The position numbers and the translations under genes are program-made. A stretch of 64,000 nucleotides of DNA from JAJDTQ01 sp963422385 (GTDB lineage Bacteria; Desulfobacterota; Binatia; UBA9968; JAJDTQ01), in contig OY729432.1 of assembly GCA_963422385.1 (NCBI GenBank), forward strand, positions 2,232,001 to 2,296,000, given 5' to 3'. The notes under the pieces are model-generated. The model saw only the letters and a program-made list of their open reading frames with translations. It was not told the DNA's origin and ran no database searches. Positions 56,597-64,000 of the stretch are shown here, one piece after another (within the stretch, counting starts at the first letter, position 1; each line of letters starts with the position of its first letter).

Positions 56597-57607
56597 CTAT
56601 GCCACGTCCATGCCTACGACCCTTGCGGGGTTGCGGGTGCAGACGGTGTAGAGCTCGTCCCGGGTGAGGCCGAAGGCTTCCATGTAGCCTCGGATGAGGC
56701 GCATGGCTTCCACGGAGTCGGGGAACAGCGGCTCGCCGGCGTCGCTGGACAGCGTGAAATGCTCCACCCCCACCTCGCGGATGGTGTTGTACATGATCTG
56801 GGGATCGACGCCGAGCAGCGGCGACAGCTCGTCGAAGGTGAAGTTGAACAGCACGCCCAGCGGGGCAAGCTCCTTCATCTGTTCCACCGACACGTCGAGA
56901 AAGGGGCTGTAGGGATGGTCGATGACCAATCGCCGAAGGCCGACCTTGTCCGCCTCCTCGGCGATCTTGAAGATCTCCTTGTGGGTAGGATGGCCGAAGA
57001 ACAGCGCCGCGTCCCGGTCGACGCACAGGCGGATGACGTCCCGTACCTCGGGCTTCAGCTCACCGGACTCGTCCAGGTTGTAGTGTCCGTGCTCCATGGC
57101 CTTTTCCCACGACATGGGGCCGGTCCAGCCCTGGGCGGCCACGTCGTGCTCGATGAGCTCCCGTCGGCTCCCCACGATGTGCATCGTGTTGACATGGTTG
57201 AACACCGGCAGCCACAGGGCGACGACTCCGTCGTCGATGGCCCGTTCGGCGAGGATAGCGGACACCGGGTCATCCCCCCTGCCGCACACGAAGCCGGCGA
57301 AGCAGGCCACTGGCTCAACGCCTTCCTTTCCAGCCCAGTCGTCGAGCTGCTGCTGCAGCTCGCGCACTGCCTTTCCGGCGTTTCCGACGATGGACTTGAA
57401 CAGGAGCCCCTTCATCTCCGCCCGGGACGCCATCTTGACCAGGTCCAGCGCGTCCTGCTGGCCCGCGTGGGCGTGACAGTGGATGTCGATGGCGTCCTTG
57501 ACCCTGATGTGGCCGGGATGGACCGCCCCGGGCTTGTACTGTGTGCGCGCCGCATAAGAGGTGACACATCGTTCCCGGGTCCGGGTCGAAACCACGTTCT
57601 CGCTCAT
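56597..57607 (-). CDS. DUF6282-type amidohydrolase-like protein
   Basis: 336 residues, amidohydrolase-superfamily fold. IDIHCHAHAGQQ (HxHxH metal motif), FFGHPTHKE, LVIDHPYSPF and LSSDAGEPLF carry the expected metal ligands. The substrate is unknown. GGGAGA lies 8 nt before the ATG at 57607. It is 251 nt upstream of the MNIO gene, on the same strand; that spacing makes operon membership doubtful. Confidence 0.75.
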   Translation of the reverse strand: MSENVVSTRTRERCVTSYAARTQYKPGAVHPGHIRVKDAIDIHCHAHAGQQDALDLVKMASRAEMKGLLFKSIVGNAGKAVRELQQQLDDWAGKEGVEPVACFAGFVCGRGDDPVSAILAERAIDDGVVALWLPVFNHVNTMHIVGSRRELIEHDVAAQGWTGPMSWEKAMEHGHYNLDESGELKPEVRDVIRLCVDRDAALFFGHPTHKEIFKIAEEADKVGLRRLVIDHPYSPFLDVSVEQMKELAPLGVLFNFTFDELSPLLGVDPQIMYNTIREVGVEHFTLSSDAGEPLFPDSVEAMRLIRGYMEAFGLTRDELYTVCTRNPARVVGMDVA

Positions 57608-57739
57608 CGTTCGTCTCCCTTCACCACGGGCCGGGACCGGACGACGGGGACCGTGCCGGATACGGCTTGCCGTGCATTGTGATACATTGTCCATGGTAGA
57701 CCCTCGAAACCTGAAACGAAAGAGGAGGGTATCGTCCCC

Positions 57740-58795
57740 ATGTTCGAGACGCTCGGATTCCAGCACGTCACTCCGCTCCAGGCGTCCGTCGTGCTGGGCC
57801 TTGTGTTGGGCGCCGCCTACGGCGTGCTGGCGCAGCGTGCCGGTTTCTGCCTCCGTCGCAGTCTGGTCGGAGACTGGGGCGAATGCCTTCCGGCGCTCGG
57901 CGTCTGGGCCATGGCCTTGGCGCTGGCGATTGCCGGGACCCAGGGAGTGGTGGCCGCGGGAGTGGTCTCCTTCGACTCGCACCGGTTTCTCGCGCCGGAC
58001 CTCCCCGTCGTTTCGGTCCTGGCGGGCGGCGCGCTGTTTGGCGCCGGGATGGTGCTCAGCGGCGGCTGCGTCTCTCGCCTCACGGTCCTGGCCGGCGCCG
58101 GCAACCTGCGGGCGGTGGTCGTCCTGGTGGTCTTCGCGATTGTCGCCCACGCGACGATGAAAGGAGTGCTGGCGCCGTTGCGCTCGGTGCTCGGCGGGAT
58201 GACCGTCGATACGGGAGGCGTGGTCGCGCTGACCGCGCTGCCCGGCGGGGCCGTGTGGGCCTGGTGCCTGGCGCTGGCCGCCGCGTTGCTGGCATTGCGT
58301 TCCGGCGCGTCCCGGCGCCACTTGGTGATGGCTGCCCTGATCGGGCTCCTCGTGACGCTGGCATGGGTCGGGACCGGTTTCGTCCTTCAGGACGACTTCG
58401 ACCCCGTGCCGCTGCAGTCTCTGGGATTTACCGGGCCCATGGCCGACACCCTGTTCTGGACCATGGCGGCCACGGCCATCCCCGCGGGGTTCGGGACCGG
58501 TCTTGCCGCGGGCGTGGTCGCCGGCAGCGTTGCCGCCGCGATTTGTGCGGGAGAGTTCCGCTGGAGCAGCCTGGAAGGGCCGCGGCAGACCGGCCGGTAC
58601 CTTGCGGGCGCCGCATTGATGGGAACGGGGGGTGTCCTGGCGGGCGGGTGTACGGTGGGGGCCGGATTGTCCGGCGTGTCGACCGCGAGCATTGCGGCGA
58701 TCCTGGCGCTCACGGCCATGGCAGTGTCGGCAAGGATCGTGGGAAGGCTTCTCGCTGAAGGGCCGACGCGGACAGGGACCCACGCTGGTGCCTGA
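57740..58795 (+). CDS. YeeE/YedE family permease (thiosulfate-uptake type)
   Basis: 351 residues, about nine to ten membrane helices. The three conserved Cys motifs of the TsuA-like family are present: AGFCLRRS, LSGGCVSRL and LAGGCTVGAGL, where the Cys residues relay thiosulfate. It is next to a sulfide/thiosulfate oxidation operon, which fits an S-compound uptake role. AAAGGAGGG lies about 9 nt upstream. The 70 nt before it resemble those before the LLM gene at 61784. Confidence 0.87.
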   Translation: MFETLGFQHVTPLQASVVLGLVLGAAYGVLAQRAGFCLRRSLVGDWGECLPALGVWAMALALAIAGTQGVVAAGVVSFDSHRFLAPDLPVVSVLAGGALFGAGMVLSGGCVSRLTVLAGAGNLRAVVVLVVFAIVAHATMKGVLAPLRSVLGGMTVDTGGVVALTALPGGAVWAWCLALAAALLALRSGASRRHLVMAALIGLLVTLAWVGTGFVLQDDFDPVPLQSLGFTGPMADTLFWTMAATAIPAGFGTGLAAGVVAGSVAAAICAGEFRWSSLEGPRQTGRYLAGAALMGTGGVLAGGCTVGAGLSGVSTASIAAILALTAMAVSARIVGRLLAEGPTRTGTHAGA

Positions 58796-58828
58796 TCGCG
58801 CCGGCTACCGGTCCCCGCCACGCGACGA

Positions 58829-60115
58829 TCAGCCGAAGATGTCCTTGGAAAAGCTCGCGTACCAGCCGAGCGATTCCTTGTAGGTCGCCTTGCGCAACTC
58901 TGCGCTCTCTCCGGTCTTCGAGATGAAGCCGTCCGTCTTGGCGATCTTCTCGTCGGTGGCCTTGTAGGAGGCGCCGACCTTGACCCCGTCATCGGTTTCG
59001 ATGAGCGACCAGCAGGTGTTCGAGAAGCGCGATGGAAACACCTTCGAGCCGGTCAGCGCCCCGCGCACCGCCATGGCGCACACCTTGGCCTGGCTGTTGG
59101 CGGAAAACCCGGACTTCGGCATGTCCCCCTGCTGCGACGCGTCGCCGAGCACGTGGATGTTGGCATCCGCCCGACTTTGCATGGTGTGCGGCACCACCGG
59201 GACCCAGCCGGTCTTGTTCGTGAGCCCGGCAACCGCGGCGATGCGCCCTGCCCGTTGCGCCGGAATGACGTTGCAGACGTCCACCTTGGTCATCTCGCCG
59301 TCGATCACCACCTCCATCGAGGCGGGGCGCACTTCGACACGGTCACCGCCGAAGTCCGGGCCGACCCGCTCGATCATGCCCGGGTAGTGGCGCTGCCAGC
59401 CGTCCTCGAAGAGCCCTTGCTTGGAAAACTTCGCCTTCGGGTCGACGATCAGGATCTTCGCCGTCGGATTGGCCTGCTTCAGCGTGTGGGCGACCATCGA
59501 GATTCGTTCGTACGGTCCCGGCGGGCAGCGGAACGGGTTCGGCGGCGCCACCATGCAATAGACTCCGCCCTTCCGCATGGCCGCGACCTGCGCCTTGAGG
59601 AGCTGCGTTTGCGAGCCCGCCTTGTAGGCGTGCGGCATTCGGTTCTGCTGCGACAGGTCCCAGCCGCGCACCGAGTCCGGACGGAAATCGATCCCGGGCG
59701 ACAGCACCAGCCGGTCGAAGGCAAGGCTGCCGCCGCCCGCGAGCCCTACCGTTCGGCGGTCGCGGTCGATGGAGACGGCCCAGTCGTGGACCACGTTGAT
59801 CCCGTAGGCTGCCGCAAGGGTTCCGTAGCCGTGCCCGAGGGACGCGAACTCACGGAAGCCGCCAAGGTAGAGGTTCGAGAAGAAGCACGAGTAATAGTGC
59901 CGAGTGGGTTCCACCAAGGTCACAACGATAGCGCCTTTGGAATCCTTCGCGATGTAGCGTGCGGCCGTCGCGCCGCCGGCGCCGCCGCCGATCACCACCA
60001 CCCGCGGGCGGCTCTGCCCGAGGAGGGGAGGCGCCCACATCGCCGTCGATGCCGCAACCGTCGATACCAGGAAGCGGCGCCGTGTCATTCCGCGGTTTTC
60101 GCTCTTCTGTTTCAT
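58829..60115 (-). CDS. fccB: Flavocytochrome c sulfide dehydrogenase, flavoprotein subunit
   Basis: 428 residues. Twin-arginine signal (MTRRRFLVSTVAAST..., 10-35), FAD-binding motif VVVIGGGAGGATAA near 38-52, and Cys residues in MVAPPNPFRCPPGPYER and KVDVCNVIPA, the redox pair used on sulfide. The C-terminal FCSD domain ends in ASFSKDIFG. It oxidises sulfide in the periplasm with the haem subunit, whose gene lies 14 nt upstream. Confidence 0.92.
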   Translation of the reverse strand: MKQKSENRGMTRRRFLVSTVAASTAMWAPPLLGQSRPRVVVIGGGAGGATAARYIAKDSKGAIVVTLVEPTRHYYSCFFSNLYLGGFREFASLGHGYGTLAAAYGINVVHDWAVSIDRDRRTVGLAGGGSLAFDRLVLSPGIDFRPDSVRGWDLSQQNRMPHAYKAGSQTQLLKAQVAAMRKGGVYCMVAPPNPFRCPPGPYERISMVAHTLKQANPTAKILIVDPKAKFSKQGLFEDGWQRHYPGMIERVGPDFGGDRVEVRPASMEVVIDGEMTKVDVCNVIPAQRAGRIAAVAGLTNKTGWVPVVPHTMQSRADANIHVLGDASQQGDMPKSGFSANSQAKVCAMAVRGALTGSKVFPSRFSNTCWSLIETDDGVKVGASYKATDEKIAKTDGFISKTGESAELRKATYKESLGWYASFSKDIFG

Positions 60116-60129
60116 GGTGGCTCCCCCAT

Positions 60130-60852
60130 TTACGGATCGGTGAGCGGTTTGCCGAAATACGCGGCGAGTGAGGCGATCTCCTCGTCCGACAGACGTTTGG
60201 CGATGGTCTGCATGGCCTGATGCCGCCGCTTGCCGCGTTTGTAGGCTTGTAAGGTTATCACGAAGTCATCGATGGGCCAACCGATGATGGAGGGTACGCC
60301 TTCGTCGGCCCCGTCGGCCCTGTGGCAGGTGATGCATTCGCTCCCGAGATAGGCGCCGTATTCGGGGTCTCCGGAGACAGCGAGGAGCCGCGGGTCCAGG
60401 TCGTATTCGGCCGCGGTCATGGTCGGTTCCGTCGCCGGAAGGCTGGATGTGGAGCCGGAAAGGGCGCGCAGCCACGCCAGCAGATCCGCCCGGTCGCCGC
60501 CCGCGGCCATGCCGGCATAGCTCATGCGCGAGTGCGGCACCATCGCACGAGGGTTCGCCAGGAACGTGTCCAGGGTCGCCTCGGTCCAGATCAACCCGCC
60601 GGCGCCGGCCTTCTTCATTGCGGAGGAGTAGAGGAAGTCCCTGAGTGAGCCGGCGCGACGGCCGAATAGGTCGTTGAGGTGCGGACCGATTCGGTGTTTT
60701 GCGCCGCTGCCGGCCTGATGGCAGCGCTTGCATTCCTGGTAGAGCGCGTTGCCGCGTTGCGCGTCCGCACCGCGGGCTCCGGTGGCGACGAGAACCGTGA
60801 GAAGAGCCGGCGCGAGCATCGCGAAGCCCGCGGGTTTCGTGATGCTCGTCAT
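60130..60852 (-). CDS. fccA: Di-haem cytochrome c, flavocytochrome c haem subunit
   Basis: 240 residues. Signal peptide about 1-29 (ending ARGAD). Two haem-binding motifs: CKRCH (about 41-45) and CITCH near 190. The distal ligands are probably Met residues in MVPHSRMSYAGM and the C-terminal half. The first domain is a class I cytochrome c, the second FccA-like. It passes electrons from FccB to the respiratory chain, possibly to the oxidase encoded at 14854-21796. Confidence 0.88.
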   Translation of the reverse strand: MTSITKPAGFAMLAPALLTVLVATGARGADAQRGNALYQECKRCHQAGSGAKHRIGPHLNDLFGRRAGSLRDFLYSSAMKKAGAGGLIWTEATLDTFLANPRAMVPHSRMSYAGMAAGGDRADLLAWLRALSGSTSSLPATEPTMTAAEYDLDPRLLAVSGDPEYGAYLGSECITCHRADGADEGVPSIIGWPIDDFVITLQAYKRGKRRHQAMQTIAKRLSDEEIASLAAYFGKPLTDP

Positions 60853-60874
60853 TCGGCGTCGGGATTCGGGAAGG

Positions 60875-61204
60875 TCACGACCGGACCTTGATGCGCCTGC
60901 TGAGGCGGTATACCGAGCCGTCGTCATCCAGCCATTCGAACTCCATATCGCCTGATTCCTGCACGGCCATCTCGAACTGGATGTAGGGATTGGCGGACAT
61001 CGCCGGCTCCAGATCCACGGAAATCGCCACCTCGTCGTTGTAGCGGGCCACGAACCGGTTGATGATCCGGCGGGGAATTCGCTTCCCGTCACGGCCGAGG
61101 CGGAGCCCGGTGTCCATTGGATGGGTGATCCGCGTCCTGACGGTGAAGGGGACACCCGTCACCACCGACTTTGGCAGTTTCACACGCGGCCTGGGTTTCT
61201 GCAT
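60875..61204 (-). CDS. soxZ: Thiosulfate oxidation carrier subunit SoxZ
   Basis: 109 residues, immunoglobulin-like SoxZ fold. KPRVKLPKSVVTGVPFTVRT, HPMDTG, and FVARYNDEVAI are typical. It forms the sulfur carrier with SoxY, encoded 17 nt upstream. Confidence 0.95.
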   Translation of the reverse strand: MQKPRPRVKLPKSVVTGVPFTVRTRITHPMDTGLRLGRDGKRIPRRIINRFVARYNDEVAISVDLEPAMSANPYIQFEMAVQESGDMEFEWLDDDGSVYRLSRRIKVRS

Positions 61205-61221
61205 GCCATCTCCCCAAGCGC

Positions 61222-61650
61222 CTAGCCGCAGCCTCCCACCGTTACGATGATCGGGCGGGAGGTCGCGCGATACGTGCCGTCGGCCATCTCCGCTACGGCG
61301 ATCAGCTTCTGACTCCGGGCCAGCCGGATACGGGTTGAGACCGTGGGCGTCACCCCCTTTCCGAAGGTAAAGCCGGCGACGCCGGGATAGGGATTGCCGT
61401 CCGTGAACACGGCGATGCGCCGGGCGTTCTCGGCGGAGACCCGGATGGGCACGGAACCGCCGTTGTCGGCGATCTCCGGCGCTTCGATACGGACACCGCC
61501 CTCGACCGGCACCGCTCCCTTGGTGAAAGCCGCGATGGCCCGCGAGGTGTCGGTGGATGCCCGGACAAGGCGGATGGGGAAGAACGCGGCTGCGGACGCC
61601 GCAAGCGCCGCGCCAGCGAAAGCAAGTATGTTCCTGCGGGTGAGGTCCAT
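61222..61650 (-). CDS. soxY: Thiosulfate oxidation carrier subunit SoxY
   Basis: 142 residues. N-terminal Tat-like signal (LTRRNILAFAGAALAASAA), periplasmic carrier domain, and the C-terminal GGCG with the Cys that carries the sulfur substrate; the common form GGCGG ends one Gly later. Start at 61650; an ATG at 61674 would add eight residues. First gene of the soxYZ-fccAB operon. Confidence 0.92.
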   Translation of the reverse strand: MDLTRRNILAFAGAALAASAAAFFPIRLVRASTDTSRAIAAFTKGAVPVEGGVRIEAPEIADNGGSVPIRVSAENARRIAVFTDGNPYPGVAGFTFGKGVTPTVSTRIRLARSQKLIAVAEMADGTYRATSRPIIVTVGGCG

Positions 61651-61783
61651 GTTCGCCACTGGAAAATCTACCATGAGACAGGGAAGGGGTCCACCGGCCA
61701 GCACCCTCGGCGCCGCTGCTTGCCGCGCGCCGCAATCCATTCTTGTGGTAGACTCTCGAATTTCGAAACGAAGGGGGGGTATC

Positions 61784-62776
61784 GTGAAATTCGGCCTGTT
61801 CATGATCGGGGACGACGACCCGGAGCTTCAGCTTGACCTCAAGGGCTACTACGAGAGGATGCTGGAGCAGGCTCGCTGGGGCGAATCCCTGGGCTACGAG
61901 TGCTTCTGGTTCGGCGAGCACCACTTCGACTTCCACGGCGTCATCCCGTCGCCCACCGTGCTCATGTCCGCCGCCGCCGCATGCACCGACTCCATCCGTT
62001 TGGGCGTCGCCGTGGCGCTGCTGCCGTACCGCGACCCCGTGCTCACTGCCGAGGAGTACGCCATGGTCGACGTGCTCAGCAGCGGCAGGCTCGACTTCGG
62101 GGTGGGGCGTGGCACCCCTCTGGAACTGGTCGGCTTCGGCGTCAAGGAGGACAACCGGGACCGGCTGGTGGAGAGTCTGGAGGTCGTCGAGATGGCATGG
62201 CGGGAGGGACGGGTGTCCTACCACGGCGCGTTTCACCACATCGATGACGTGTCCCTGAACGTGCTGCCGGTGCAGCGGCCGGTCCCGCCCGTGTACTTCG
62301 CCGCCCTGAGCCAAGGCTCTTACCAGGTGGCCGGCGAGCGGGGCTATCCAATCCTGGGCATTCCCTTCGCAAGCTGCAAGGACATGGCCGAGGTGAAGCG
62401 CAAGGTGGACTTCTATAAGGAAACGTTGAGCCGCTGCAGCCACGACCCTGGCGCGTTGGACGTGGGCCAAACCATCCATACCCATGTGGCCGAGTCGGAT
62501 GCCGCCGCCCGTCGCCGCGCCCGGCCCGCCATGAGCCGCTACTACGAGTTGCGCAAAGCCGTGCGCCCCCGCGGCTACGACGAGCTCGACCGGGAGCGCA
62601 TGCTGATGGTGGGCGGCCCCGAGCGTTGCATCGAGCAGATCGAGGAGATCGCCGACACGGGCGCCAACTACATCATCTTCTCCATGAATTTCGCCGGCCT
62701 GGACCAGCAGAGCACTCTGGACTCCATGGCGATGATGGCCGAGGATGTGCTGCCGAAGTTCAATCCGCGGACGTAG
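61784..62776 (+). CDS. LLM-class flavin-dependent oxidoreductase
   Basis: 330 residues, luciferase-like monooxygenase barrel. KFGLFMIGDDDPELQL, FGEHHFDFHG, VALLPYRDPV and GRLDFGVGRGT are classical. FMN or F420 is the cofactor; the substrate is unknown. GTG start with AAGGGGGGG 5 nt upstream. It is divergent from the soxY gene and not in a clear operon. Confidence 0.9.
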   Translation: MKFGLFMIGDDDPELQLDLKGYYERMLEQARWGESLGYECFWFGEHHFDFHGVIPSPTVLMSAAAACTDSIRLGVAVALLPYRDPVLTAEEYAMVDVLSSGRLDFGVGRGTPLELVGFGVKEDNRDRLVESLEVVEMAWREGRVSYHGAFHHIDDVSLNVLPVQRPVPPVYFAALSQGSYQVAGERGYPILGIPFASCKDMAEVKRKVDFYKETLSRCSHDPGALDVGQTIHTHVAESDAAARRRARPAMSRYYELRKAVRPRGYDELDRERMLMVGGPERCIEQIEEIADTGANYIIFSMNFAGLDQQSTLDSMAMMAEDVLPKFNPRT

Positions 62777-62833
62777 CGTTCACGGGCAGGATGAGGGTGG
62801 AAGCGTACGGTCCAGTCCATATAAGACACGACA

Positions 62834-64000
62834 CTAGCCCATCAGTCCCGGCAGCCAGATGGCAATGGGCGGGAACAGCATCACCAAGGCGAGGGCGATG
62901 ATGTTGATGAGCACGAAGGGGATGACGCCGCGATAGATGGCGCCCAGGGTGACATCGGGCGGCGATACGCCCTTGAGGACGAACAGGTTCATGCCGAAGG
63001 GCGGGGTGATGAGGGAGAGCTCGATGTTGACCATGGTGACGATGGCGAACCACAGGGGGTCGAGGCCCAGGGAGCGGATCACGGGAAAGAAGATCGGCAC
63101 CGTTATGAGCATTATGGAGATGGGCTCCATGAACGCTCCCATGATGAGGATGACGATCTGCATGCTGGCAATGATGATCCAAGGCGACACGGCCATCTCG
63201 GTGGCGAACGTCGAGAGGCCCATGGCCGCGCCGGAGTGAGCGAGGATCTGGCTGAAGGCGGTGGCGCTGGTGACGATAAGGAGGGCGAAGCCGGAGACCT
63301 CCACGGTGCCCATCAGCGCTTTTCGAAGGATCTCCCAGGACAGGCGCCGGTAGGCCAGACCCAAGAAGAAGGCGCCGGCCACGCCCATGGCCGCGGACTC
63401 GCTGGGGGTCGCGATACCGAAGAAGATCGATCCCAGCACCACCAGCACCAGCACCACCAGCGGCAGGAAATACTTGAGTGCGGTCAGGCGCTCGCCCCAG
63501 GAAACCTTCTCGATCTCCACGGCCGGGGCCAGTTGCGGTCGGACGGTGCAGGCGACGACGATGTAGCCGAAGAGGAGTGTTGCCAGCAGGATCCCCGGCA
63601 GGATTCCGCCGATCAACAGGTCGCCCACCGAGAGCTGACTGATGCCGCCAAAGATGACCATCAACGCGCTGGGTGGGATCAGCACGGCGAGGCCTCCGGA
63701 GGTGGCCAGCGTGCCGACTGCCAATCCGGTGTCGTAGCCCTGCTTCCGCATCTCGGGGATGAGGATCGTGCCCAGGGTGGCCGAGCTGGCCATGCTGGAG
63801 CCGCTGCCTGCGCCGAAGGCGGTTCCCGCCAGCACCGCCAGCACCGCGAGGCGGCCGGGAACCGCGCCCAGCCACTTGCCGATGGAGGTGATGGCGAGGG
63901 CGGCGAGGCCCGAGTGGAGCACCAGTTCGCCCATGAGGATGAACAGGGGCAGTGCGATGAACGAGAAGGTCCCGATGCTGGTGAAGCTGCTCAAGGCAAC
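62834..64000 (-). CDS. TRAP transporter large permease DctM (5' end cut by window edge)
   Basis: The frame is open from the right edge (64000) to the stop at 62834, giving at least 386 residues; DctM is normally about 430, so about 40 are missing. It has about 11 helices. GAGSGSSMASSATLGTILIP, LIPPSALMVIFGGI and SLITPPFGMNLFVLKG are family hallmarks. DctQ and DctP should lie to the right of the window. The stop codon TAG is followed by TGTCGTGTC, a motif also present after the MltB-type gene at 49231. Confidence 0.93.
   Translation of the reverse strand, partial: VALSSFTSIGTFSFIALPLFILMGELVLHSGLAALAITSIGKWLGAVPGRLAVLAVLAGTAFGAGSGSSMASSATLGTILIPEMRKQGYDTGLAVGTLATSGGLAVLIPPSALMVIFGGISQLSVGDLLIGGILPGILLATLLFGYIVVACTVRPQLAPAVEIEKVSWGERLTALKYFLPLVVLVLVVLGSIFFGIATPSESAAMGVAGAFFLGLAYRRLSWEILRKALMGTVEVSGFALLIVTSATAFSQILAHSGAAMGLSTFATEMAVSPWIIIASMQIVILIMGAFMEPISIMLITVPIFFPVIRSLGLDPLWFAIVTMVNIELSLITPPFGMNLFVLKGVSPPDVTLGAIYRGVIPFVLINIIALALVMLFPPIAIWLPGLMG

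Noticed and set aside
56597..58783. A 728-residue minus-strand frame running through the DUF6282 gene and on to 58783.
   Set aside because: Beyond 57607 it is the complement of the YeeE/YedE permease gene, with low-complexity His/Arg/Gly translation; the real gene has its own start and ribosome-binding site at 57607.

Overview
The window is GC-rich, densely coded bacterial chromosome with one complete rRNA operon (16S, tRNA-Ile, tRNA-Ala, 23S, 5S). The gene mix (RNase Y, an aa3-type oxidase operon with DUF420, flavocytochrome c plus SoxYZ, TRAP/TAXI transporters, LLM flavoenzymes, many iron/polyamine-type ABC transporters, Cys/His-rich small modules) suggests an aerobic, possibly sulfur-oxidising heterotroph of the deltaproteobacterial/Tectomicrobia type. 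That placement is an inference; the 16S at 3617-5174 would settle it.

Layout: 1-3414 housekeeping genes (5-formyl-THF cyclo-ligase, rny, tyrS); 3415-9010 rRNA operon with promoter, boxA-like sites, processing stems and terminator; 9062-12540 a moeA with an internal deletion, ispF and acsA; 12696-14650 an amidohydrolase and a CopD-like membrane protein on the minus strand; 14854-21796 a cytochrome c oxidase operon with haem A synthesis genes and two subunit III genes; 21928-27218 an IMPase-like phosphatase and an FbpABC-type importer; 27565-30005 aspartate dehydrogenase and a TPP enzyme; 30086-31700 the wreck of a taurine/nitrate-type ABC importer; 31896-34895 two MFS permeases around a RidA protein; 35082-37247 an ECF sigma/anti-sigma/Spy-like operon; 37463-40335 a TAXI-TRAP transporter; 40501-49163 an MBL protein, a second Fe-type importer, a MetE-like protein, HicBA, an ABC ATPase with a broken tail and an alpha/beta-hydrolase-like protein; 49231-51561 a lytic transglycosylase and a polysaccharide deacetylase.

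The most interesting part is 51574-56345 (minus strand). A DUF692 multinuclear iron oxidase (MNIO), a partner protein, an ABC exporter with a degenerate peptidase-like N-terminal domain, a 45-residue Cys-containing small ORF and an SDR-like protein lie in one tightly coupled operon. Three successive junctions have the same 8-nt start/stop overlap, and the tiny ORF shares it. This looks like a peptide-natural-product (RiPP) or metal-peptide pathway with no obvious described counterpart. To its right are a DUF6282 amidohydrolase-like protein, a YeeE/YedE (thiosulfate uptake type) permease, a soxYZ-fccAB operon, an LLM oxidoreductase and a TRAP large permease cut by the window edge.

The spaces between genes hold several repeat families: a 45-bp perfect hairpin, a degenerate GGGCGGGTTTGAAACCCGCCC-type palindrome seen six times, a 118-bp MITE-like element, a dRS3-like palindrome at a gene-decay breakpoint, and TAG-initiated repeat ends that supply the stop codons of neighbouring genes.
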